Part shown: positions 1-4,797 of the stretch, one piece after another
Layout of the letters: every line of letters starts with the position of its first letter
Position numbering within the stretch: position 1 is the first letter of the stretch
Assembly: GCA_030666075.1 (NCBI GenBank)
Contig: DAOUYN010000027.1
Location: 1-8,059 of the forward strand
Origin: Actinomycetes bacterium
GTDB taxonomy: Bacteria > Actinomycetota > Aquicultoria > CAJVYJ01 > JAUVQD01
Direction of reading: 5' to 3'
Length of the DNA: 8,059 bases
The notes under the pieces: generated by a model
What the model saw: only the letters and a program-made list of their open reading frames with translations
What the model was told of the DNA's origin: nothing
The model's database searches: none
Translations under genes and position numbers: made by a program

Positions 1-525
1 ATCAAAACCGATGTCGCCCCAAACATCAAGGACTACGTCTTAGAAAAAGTAAGTAAGCTCGATCGATTCCTTGGAGACAAGATCGATTCGGCCGAAGCCA
101 AGTTCGAGCATGAACGCAATCCAAGCATCACGGACAGCGAAAAGATCGAGGTGACCATCTATACGCGCGGTCACATCATTCGAGCCAAAGATTCGGCCGC
201 CGATGTCCACGCGGCCATCGATAGCGTGGTCGACAAGTTGGAGCGGCAGATAGACAAATACAAAGAGAAGATGTATCGGAGCTCTACGAGCCACCGGGAG
301 GAAGGCTATAAGCAAAAGGAGGCGACCATGTCGACACAAGCTGAAGCTGGGATAGTCCGGACCAAGCAAGTCGCCATGAAGCCGATGACCGCCTCAGAGG
401 CGACCCTCCAGATGGATCTGCTTGGACATGAGTTCTTCGTCTTCAAGAATTCGGATAGCGACGAGATCAACGTCGTCTACAAGCGCCACGATGAAAACTA
501 CGGGCTGATCGAACCGCTGCTGTAG
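1..525 (+). CDS. hpf: Ribosome hibernation promoting factor, long form (5' end outside window)
   Basis: The frame is open from the first base to the TAG at 523-525, giving 174 visible residues; the start codon and perhaps 10-20 N-terminal residues lie upstream. Long HPF binds the 30S subunit in stationary phase or stress and dimerises 70S ribosomes into inactive 100S particles in the cytoplasm. The visible N-terminal part (about residues 1-95) fits the S30AE/RaiA fold, ending in a basic helix (DKLERQIDKYKEK). A polar linker (about 96-117) leads to the C-terminal dimerisation domain, which begins IVRTKQVAMKPMTASEA at residue 118 and continues LLGHEFFVFKNSDSDEINVVY to YGLIEPLL. This second domain separates the long form from short HPF or YfiA. 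The gene ends before a pair of stem-loops, so it is probably transcribed separately from the following gene. I see no damage. The family assignment is secure; only the N-terminus is unseen. Confidence 0.95.
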   Translation: MKTDVAPNIKDYVLEKVSKLDRFLGDKIDSAEAKFEHERNPSITDSEKIEVTIYTRGHIIRAKDSAADVHAAIDSVVDKLERQIDKYKEKMYRSSTSHREEGYKQKEATMSTQAEAGIVRTKQVAMKPMTASEATLQMDLLGHEFFVFKNSDSDEINVVYKRHDENYGLIEPLL

Positions 526-548
526 TTTTTAAGGGACAAACAAGCCAT

Positions 549-567
549 CAGGCCGGTCAACGGCCTG
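549..567 (+). other. Perfect 7-bp stem-loop downstream of hpf
   Basis: CAGGCCG (549-555) and CGGCCTG (561-567) are exact inverted repeats around a 5-nt loop, starting 24 nt after the hpf stop codon. No U-run follows directly, so on its own it is not a classical terminator. It may stabilise the 3' end of the hpf mRNA or act together with the next hairpin. Confidence 0.5.
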
Positions 568-582
568 TGCTACAAATATATT

Positions 583-615
583 GCAAAAAATGCCCCGTCG
601 CTGGGGTATTTTTGC
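583..615 (+). terminator. Probable intrinsic terminator after hpf
   Basis: GCAAAAAATGCCCC (583-596) can pair with GGGGTATTTTTGC (603-615) around a 6-nt loop. The pairing runs about 11 bp with one G-U pair and then continues after a single bulged A. The 3' arm supplies the U-run and the 5' arm an A-run, so the element could work in both directions. It sits about 60 nt after the hpf stop and ahead of a promoter-like sequence, as expected of a transcription boundary. Confidence 0.75.
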
Positions 616-655
616 CATTTATTGCCCTTTTCTTATTGAATTACCAGCTAGGCCA

Positions 656-684
656 TTGACAGTTCAGCTATTCTTCGCTAGCCT
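656..684 (+). promoter_or_regulatory. Predicted sigma70/SigA-type promoter for the unknown gene
   Basis: A perfect -35 hexamer TTGACA (656-661) is followed by a 17-nt spacer and TAGCCT (679-684), which keeps the TAnnnT core of a -10 element. Transcription would start near 691, leaving a 5' leader of about 90 nt. The element lies just after the hpf terminator, which fits a new transcription unit. The -10 is weak outside its conserved positions. Confidence 0.55.
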
Positions 685-770
685 AACCTCAAATTAAGAG
701 TCGATTCGCAGTCAAGCAGTAGCATGCTAGTCGTAGTCAGAACAGTCGCCCGATAAGGCGAAGTCGCAGC

Positions 771-775
771 AAGGA
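771..775 (+). promoter_or_regulatory. Ribosome binding site for the unknown gene
   Basis: AAGGA lies 6 nt before the ATG at 782 and supports that start. A closer ATG at 775 is in another frame and overlaps the Shine-Dalgarno itself. A small 5-bp hairpin (746-750 with 757-761) lies just upstream. Confidence 0.6.
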
Positions 776-781
776 TGGCAT

Positions 782-1438
782 ATGGACTCGGAATCACCGG
801 TCGTCAATCGGGAAGAGATCGAGCGCGTACTCTGCCAGATAGCGGAAATCGATGCCGCTCGAGTCGTCTACAATCTAAGCAATGAGATCGAAGAACTCCA
901 CATCCTGGCCTCCGACGCCAAGGGACCCCGCCAGATCGTCCGAGATGTCGAATCAGTTCTAATGGCGCGGTTCGGGGTGGCCATCGACCACAAGAAGATC
1001 AGCATCGCTCAAATAGGCGACATCGGCCCTATTGCCGGCGATACTCCGCCTCCACCGGTCAGGCTTAAGATAGCCGGTATCAACACTGAGATCAGCGGTC
1101 AAGAAGCCACTTTCGAAGTAAGCCTGTCTCAAAACGGAACGAGCCACGTCGGAACAGCCACGGGCCCGGGCTCACAGAGCGGACGGCTCAGGCTGGCGGC
1201 TTTGGCAGCTTTGGACGCGGCCGGCAAATACACTTCAGCCGAACTGAACTACTCGCTTGAATACATCTCGATCGTGCCGTCCAACCACGGCAAGGTCGCT
1301 CTCGTATGCGTTTCCACTATGACCCGGGCCGGCGAAGAAACCTTCGCCGGTTCCGCTGTAGTCAAATTCAATGAGGGGGACTCGGTTGTGAAGGCGACAT
1401 TGGCCGCGATCAATCGCAACATGGTCCTGGAATCATGA
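782..1438 (+). CDS. Uncharacterised two-domain protein, 218 aa
   Basis: I do not assign this protein to a named family. No signal peptide or membrane segment is visible, so it is probably cytoplasmic. Residues about 8-78 form an alpha/beta-looking unit with a well-patterned core: IEELHILASDAKGPRQIVRD, then a helix ending in ARFGV and IDHKKISIAQ. A proline-rich linker (TPPPPV, 88-93) joins it to a second unit (about 94-213) of beta strands and an Ala-rich helix. That unit has GTATGPG (124-130), RLRLAALAALDAAGK, a VALVCVSTM strand, and the ending GSAVVKF...VVKATLAAINRN. The order of strands and helices and the closing A-T-L-A-A-I-N-R recall the regulatory/dimerisation domain of 2-isopropylmalate synthase (LeuA_dimer type), but this is only a resemblance by eye. 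The gene has its own promoter and RBS and lies upstream of the HD-GYP genes with no clear terminator between. A small-molecule-sensing or scaffold role is possible but unproven. Confidence 0.85.
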   Translation: MDSESPVVNREEIERVLCQIAEIDAARVVYNLSNEIEELHILASDAKGPRQIVRDVESVLMARFGVAIDHKKISIAQIGDIGPIAGDTPPPPVRLKIAGINTEISGQEATFEVSLSQNGTSHVGTATGPGSQSGRLRLAALAALDAAGKYTSAELNYSLEYISIVPSNHGKVALVCVSTMTRAGEETFAGSAVVKFNEGDSVVKATLAAINRNMVLES

Positions 1439-1554
1439 TTATCTGATTTGGGGACCGACATCCGGTAGGAATCGCTATGCAATGAGCGGAGCGAACATTC
1501 CTTTCCAATACTAGCGGCTTGGGAAGAGACGGCCAAAAAAGGAGGCCCTCTTCC
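1439..1554 (+). promoter_or_regulatory. Structured non-coding leader before the 25-codon ORF (candidate cis-regulatory RNA)
   Basis: No gene is visible in these 116 nt, but they can fold into three successive hairpins. The first is ACCG 1454-1457 with CGGT 1463-1466. The second is AGGAATCGCT 1467-1476 with AGCG 1490-1493 and ATTCCT 1497-1502, leaving a 3-nt bulge. The third is GGAAGAG 1522-1528 with CTCTTCC 1548-1554, extended after a 2-nt bulge by GGCC 1531-1534 with GGCC 1544-1547. The third holds the Shine-Dalgarno of the next ORF partly in its stem and ends directly against the ATG. The hairpins are followed by no U-run, so they do not look like a terminator. I do not recognise a known riboswitch consensus, including the c-di-GMP-I one. 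Pairings were found by eye, without energy calculation. Confidence 0.4.
1538..1545 (+). promoter_or_regulatory. Strong Shine-Dalgarno, partly inside a hairpin
   Basis: AAAGGAGG is close to a perfect anti-16S complement and sits 9 nt before the ATG at 1555, the best ribosome binding site in the window. Its last two bases lie in the stem of the 1522-1554 hairpin and the rest in the loop, so ribosome access could depend on folding. Confidence 0.7.
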
Positions 1555-1632
1555 ATGAAAACTAGGATCATCGTTTTGCTTTCGAGCCTCGCGGCTCTTG
1601 TGCTCGGTGGCGGCGCCGGCTGGCGCTGGTAA
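1555..1632 (+). CDS. Tiny hydrophobic ORF, 25 aa (small membrane or leader peptide)
   Basis: An ATG placed 9 nt after a near-perfect Shine-Dalgarno opens a 25-codon frame ending in TAA at 1630-1632. The peptide starts MKTRII with two basic residues, has a Leu/Ala/Val-rich core of about 15 residues (VLLSSLAALVLG), and ends GGGAGWRW with two tryptophans. This is the pattern of a signal-anchor or single-pass small membrane protein, oriented with the basic N-terminus inside. It has no signal peptidase site I would trust. It ends 45 nt before the first HD-GYP gene, so it could be a small partner of that membrane protein, a leader peptide whose translation affects the downstream genes, or a remnant. 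Translation is supported only by the RBS and the sensible peptide; I know no homologue. Confidence 0.55.
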   Translation: MKTRIIVLLSSLAALVLGGGAGWRW

Positions 1633-1677
1633 GTACAGGTTTTCGGATGTCGGTCTCCAATTTATTTAGGTTTGCTT

Positions 1678-2973
1678 ATGCCGTCAGCATTGAGAATATA
1701 TATAGGCTCCACGGCCGGGGCCACTGCCGGACTCTGTGCCTGGTTCGTGCTCGGTGAATTCAACATCCCCTGGCAAGCTTTTCTCTTCTTCAGCCTCTTA
1801 GTCTTTTTAGCGGAGAGTTTCTGTATCGATCTGCCTAAAGCCGGGGCCGTCTCGATTACGTTCACGATCATCCTGGCGGCGATGGTCCTCTACGGTCCCG
1901 CGCTAGCCGCCCTCTCTTCAGTCTTCGCTGCCTTTGTCTGGCGGGATATGAAGCGAGGGACAGAGCCCATTCGCTGGATCTTTAACGGTTCGCAATACGC
2001 GCTCTCAGCTACGGCAGCCGGTTGGACATATATAGCTACCGGCGGGGTCGTCCTTACCGAAGCGGGGCGGGGTTTCAACCTGATGGACTTCCCTTTTCTG
2101 CTCGTACCGATCTCCCTCTCTGTCGCTGCCTTCTTCCTCACTAATACTTTACTGGTCTCGATCGCTATCGGATTGGCCGAGAAAATGCGGCCCCTTGATG
2201 TGTGGCTGATCAACGTCCGCTGGGCTATACCTAATTTTTTTACTCTTGCCCCCCTCGGCCTGGCTATCGCCGAGATATTCATGGCTGCGGGATATATCGG
2301 AGTCGTGTTGTTCTTCGCGCCGGTGATCGGAGCGCGTCAGACATTCCAGGTCTGCAAGCGCCGGCGAGGGACCGATCTGGGCACGATCCAGTCGCTCATC
2401 GCCGCCCTGGAGGCAAAAGACCCATATACGCGGGGTCACTCCGAGCGGGTCGCCAAACTGTCCGAGATCATCGGCAAAGAGTTGAAGTTGGGCGAAGAAG
2501 CTCTGGAGACTTTGAGGTATGCCGGAGTCCTTCACGATATCGGTAAAGTCGGCACCGCCCGATATATATTGCGAAAACCCGGCAAGCTCAACGAAGATGA
2601 GCTCCAGCGTATCAGGCTCCACCCGGAAGCCGGCGCGCTGATCTTGCGTGAAGTCAGTTTCTTGAGCCGGGTCGTACCCGTCATATTCCACCACCATGAG
2701 CGATATGACGGGACCGGATACATCGACGGGATCGCTGGAGATGAGATCCCCTACTTAGCCAGGATCCTGACAGTCGCTGACGCGTATGACGCGATGACCT
2801 CTCCGCGGCCTTACCGGGCGAGACTGCCGAAGGACGCCGCCTGCCAGGAGCTGGTCGACTGTAGCGGAAGCCACTTCGATCCTAAGATCGTTGAGGCTTT
2901 CCTCAAGGCAATCGATTATTCACCGCAAGCTCTGGACGTACCCGAGGGGCAGTTGCAATTCAATGAAGTCTAA
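1678..2973 (+). CDS. Membrane-bound HD-GYP phosphodiesterase, probably c-di-GMP-degrading (431 aa)
   Basis: HD-GYP enzymes hydrolyse cyclic di-GMP to pGpG or GMP using a two- or three-metal centre. Residues about 5-220 are a multi-pass membrane sensor with some 7-8 hydrophobic segments, of the kind seen in MASE9-like HD-GYP proteins; a basic stretch (CKRRR, 226-230) marks the cytoplasmic exit. The catalytic domain starts near 235 and has the expected residues: H254 in TRGHSERV, H286-D287 in VLHDIGKVG, H315 in RLHPEAG, H339-H340 followed by E341, D344-G-T-G-Y348, and D368 in VADAYDAMTS. The only signature departure is I349 where GYP usually has Pro. No GGDEF, EAL or receiver domain is present, so the membrane region is the likely input. 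ATG 1678 is preferred over an in-frame TTG at 1672 because AGG (1668-1670) gives sensible spacing only for the ATG; this RBS is weak. The gene overlaps the next by 11 nt, which implies one operon. The membrane family name is less certain than the catalytic assignment. Confidence 0.9.
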   Translation: MPSALRIYIGSTAGATAGLCAWFVLGEFNIPWQAFLFFSLLVFLAESFCIDLPKAGAVSITFTIILAAMVLYGPALAALSSVFAAFVWRDMKRGTEPIRWIFNGSQYALSATAAGWTYIATGGVVLTEAGRGFNLMDFPFLLVPISLSVAAFFLTNTLLVSIAIGLAEKMRPLDVWLINVRWAIPNFFTLAPLGLAIAEIFMAAGYIGVVLFFAPVIGARQTFQVCKRRRGTDLGTIQSLIAALEAKDPYTRGHSERVAKLSEIIGKELKLGEEALETLRYAGVLHDIGKVGTARYILRKPGKLNEDELQRIRLHPEAGALILREVSFLSRVVPVIFHHHERYDGTGYIDGIAGDEIPYLARILTVADAYDAMTSPRPYRARLPKDAACQELVDCSGSHFDPKIVEAFLKAIDYSPQALDVPEGQLQFNEV

Positions 2974-4225
2974 GAACACATCCTTGACGCTCATCAATCT
3001 GCTCATCCTAGCGATTGGACTGACGCTCTTGGGGGCGGAAGGGCGAATGATCGACCTCGGCGAGATCTCGTTGCTGGCCTTGGTGGTCTTTACGGTCATC
3101 GTCGCCCTCATTCGAATCGCCGATGTCGAACTTCCCCAGGGCGACAGGGTCACACTCGATGCCGCCATAATCGTCGCCACCGCGTTGCTCTTCGCGCAAC
3201 CGGCAGTGTTGATCATTGCCGCCGGCGGTATTGTCATCGCCGAAGTCAGTCGCGACCAAAGCAGCGGTTTTAAGAACATACTCCTTCCGGTCGCCCGGAG
3301 GTCGATCATTATTTACGTGGCCAGCTTGTGGATGGGCGGACGGTACGTCAACGCCTCCGACCCCGATCTGGCGCTGAACTTGCTCGGCTGGGACCTCCTT
3401 TTGGCCCTGGCCATGTGCATTACTTTCTTTGTCCTGGAGATCGTATTCGACCAATTCTCGATGAGCCAGCGCCGCTCGCTCCCCTTTGTGCCGGCCTTTC
3501 TGGGCTCTTTGACCCTGATCGGGCCGATCTATTTCTCTCTCGCCTCCATCGGTGTGCTCATGTCGATCATGTACCCGTCGATGGAGCTGTGGGGCGTCTT
3601 CCTCTTCGGACTGCCGCTAGTAGTCGTCCACTACTCGTTCGAGCTGGTCTTGAACATCAAGAACACCTACCGGCATACGATCTCGGCACTCACTCGGGCC
3701 ATCCAGGTCGAAGACTACCACCAGCGAAGTCACAGCGAGCGGGTAGCCGACCTCTCTATCGACATAGGGAGAGAGCTCGGTTTCCACGGCGAGCGCCTAG
3801 AATCACTTGGCTATGCGGCACTCCTCCACGATATCGGCAAGCTCGGTCTGGACGTGGACTCCTTCGACGCCCTGCTCGATTCCAAGCGGGTCGTCGACGG
3901 GATCGCCCCGCACGCTCAGATCGGCGCCGAGATACTAGAGCAAGTCGAATTCTTGAAACAATTCGCTGATATCGTCCGAAAGCACCACTTTCCATATGAA
4001 GGGGCATCCGATACCGATCAGCGTCATCCGGTCGAAGCCAGGATAATCGCCCTAGCCAACTATTTTGATCAGTTGACCCAGACCACATTGGCGGAGCGCC
4101 GCCTCTCCCCCAACCAGGCCGTCGCTAAGATAAAGAAAGAGGCCTTGAAGTTCGACCCGAAAGTCATCAGGGCACTAATAAATGTCTTAAAGCGCCAACA
4201 GCGACTAGTCGTCACAACCTGGTAA
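2963..4225 (+). CDS. Degenerate HD-GYP membrane protein (420 aa), paralogue of the preceding gene
   Basis: The layout copies the preceding protein: about 230 residues of hydrophobic segments, then an HD-type domain. A shared loop pattern after the third or fourth membrane segment (VSRDQSSGFKN here, VWRDMKRGTEP there) supports common ancestry. In the catalytic part H257 (RSHSERVADL), H289-D290 (LLHDIGKLGL), H317 (APHAQIG) and H341-H342 remain. The HHExxDGxGYP signature has become HHFPYEGASDTD, so the Glu, the Asp and the GYP are gone. The usual Asp in the VADxFDALT motif is Asn (N366 in ALANYFDQLT). It may keep weak hydrolase activity, act on another substrate, or serve as a c-di-GMP-binding or dimerisation partner of its neighbour. 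The start at ATG 2963 lies inside the end of the preceding gene, with a modest GAGGGG about 13 nt upstream, so translational coupling is likely. A longer frame opens at 2891 but would overlap the neighbour by 83 nt and adds a polar stretch not expected here. Confidence 0.85.
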   Translation: MKSKNTSLTLINLLILAIGLTLLGAEGRMIDLGEISLLALVVFTVIVALIRIADVELPQGDRVTLDAAIIVATALLFAQPAVLIIAAGGIVIAEVSRDQSSGFKNILLPVARRSIIIYVASLWMGGRYVNASDPDLALNLLGWDLLLALAMCITFFVLEIVFDQFSMSQRRSLPFVPAFLGSLTLIGPIYFSLASIGVLMSIMYPSMELWGVFLFGLPLVVVHYSFELVLNIKNTYRHTISALTRAIQVEDYHQRSHSERVADLSIDIGRELGFHGERLESLGYAALLHDIGKLGLDVDSFDALLDSKRVVDGIAPHAQIGAEILEQVEFLKQFADIVRKHHFPYEGASDTDQRHPVEARIIALANYFDQLTQTTLAERRLSPNQAVAKIKKEALKFDPKVIRALINVLKRQQRLVVTTW

Positions 4226-4761
4226 TGTTACTCGAGGTCATCATTGTCGCGATCATCGTCGGCCTGGTTTCCGGCGGCAGACTCCCGCGCCTGAATGACC
4301 TGGAATTGCGCGGCTCCGGGCTGATCTTCATCGCCCTCGTAACCCAATTGGGCCTGCCGACAGCCGGCCGACTCCGTCCGGAAGCGGCGCCGGCCATCTT
4401 AGTCGCCTCATTTGCCCTCCTCCTCTTGGCGCTGCTCCTCAATGAAAAGACCGCGCCAATTGTCGTGATGACCACGGGTGTCTTCCTGAACTTGGTGGTG
4501 ATCGCGGCCAATCGCGGTATGCCGGTCAAAGCCGCGGCACTCCCGGCGGCGGCCGCCGACCTCATCCACATCCCCATCTCCGAAGCGACACGGTTGCCGT
4601 GGTTGGGGGATATAATAACCTGGCCGCTGCCCGGGGCTTTCAGCGGCTTGGTCAGTCCCGGCGACATCTTTTTGAGCGCCGGGGTTTTTATGCTCATCTA
4701 TAGCGGCATGATGTATAAAGGAAAGAGGCGTCAGCACCCGGTCGGGCGAAGAGCTGCCTAA
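4225..4761 (+). CDS. DUF5317-like membrane protein (178 aa)
   Basis: This small integral membrane protein has unknown function. Hydrophobic segments lie at about residues 2-16, 32-46, 56-73, 78-96 and 146-162. Motifs I associate with the DUF5317 family are visible: SGGRLPRL near the N-terminus (16-23), NRGMPV (96-101), a LGD (127-129) and SPGDIFLSAGVF (144-155). A basic tail (KGKRRQ...GRR) follows the last segment and probably lies in the cytoplasm. The start codon overlaps the previous stop in TAATG with no clear Shine-Dalgarno, so translation most likely depends on ribosomes finishing the degenerate HD-GYP gene. Members of this family occur in Actinobacteria, Chloroflexi and Clostridia from what I recall. 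Its position suggests a membrane role connected to the two HD-GYP proteins, but that is inferred from location only. Confidence 0.8.
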   Translation: MLLEVIIVAIIVGLVSGGRLPRLNDLELRGSGLIFIALVTQLGLPTAGRLRPEAAPAILVASFALLLLALLLNEKTAPIVVMTTGVFLNLVVIAANRGMPVKAAALPAAAADLIHIPISEATRLPWLGDIITWPLPGAFSGLVSPGDIFLSAGVFMLIYSGMMYKGKRRQHPVGRRAA

Positions 4762-4781
4762 TTTCTCGACCGCCTTATTGG

Positions 4782-4790
4782 TGCTAGAAT
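4782..4790 (+). promoter_or_regulatory. Extended -10 promoter element for a probable leaderless secA
   Basis: TGCTAGAAT combines a TG extension with TAGAAT, five of six matches to the -10 consensus. No good -35 is present at normal spacing (TTTCTC at 4762-4767 is the 17-nt candidate), which is acceptable for an extended -10. The hexamer ends 7 nt before the ATG at 4798, so transcription should start at or one base before the start codon. No Shine-Dalgarno lies in the gap. Confidence 0.55.
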
Positions 4791-4797
4791 CATCCGT

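Noticed and set aside
1522..1554. Hairpin read as an intrinsic terminator after the 782-1438 gene
   Set aside because: No U-run follows (the next bases are ATGAAAAC), and the stem includes part of a strong Shine-Dalgarno, so a translational role fits better.
1672..1677. TTG at 1672 as the start of the first HD-GYP gene
   Set aside because: The only purine-rich site (AGG 1668-1670) is too close to it; ATG 1678 has workable spacing.
2891..2962. Upstream ATG at 2891 as the start of the second HD-GYP gene
   Set aside because: It would overlap the preceding gene by 83 nt and add a polar, Arg-rich stretch ahead of the first membrane segment; ATG 2963 gives the usual short coupled overlap.
3328..3969. 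213-codon + strand frame inside the second HD-GYP gene
   Set aside because: It is an out-of-frame shadow rich in Arg, Pro and Gly with no motif, while the overlapping frame gives clear membrane segments and an HD dyad.
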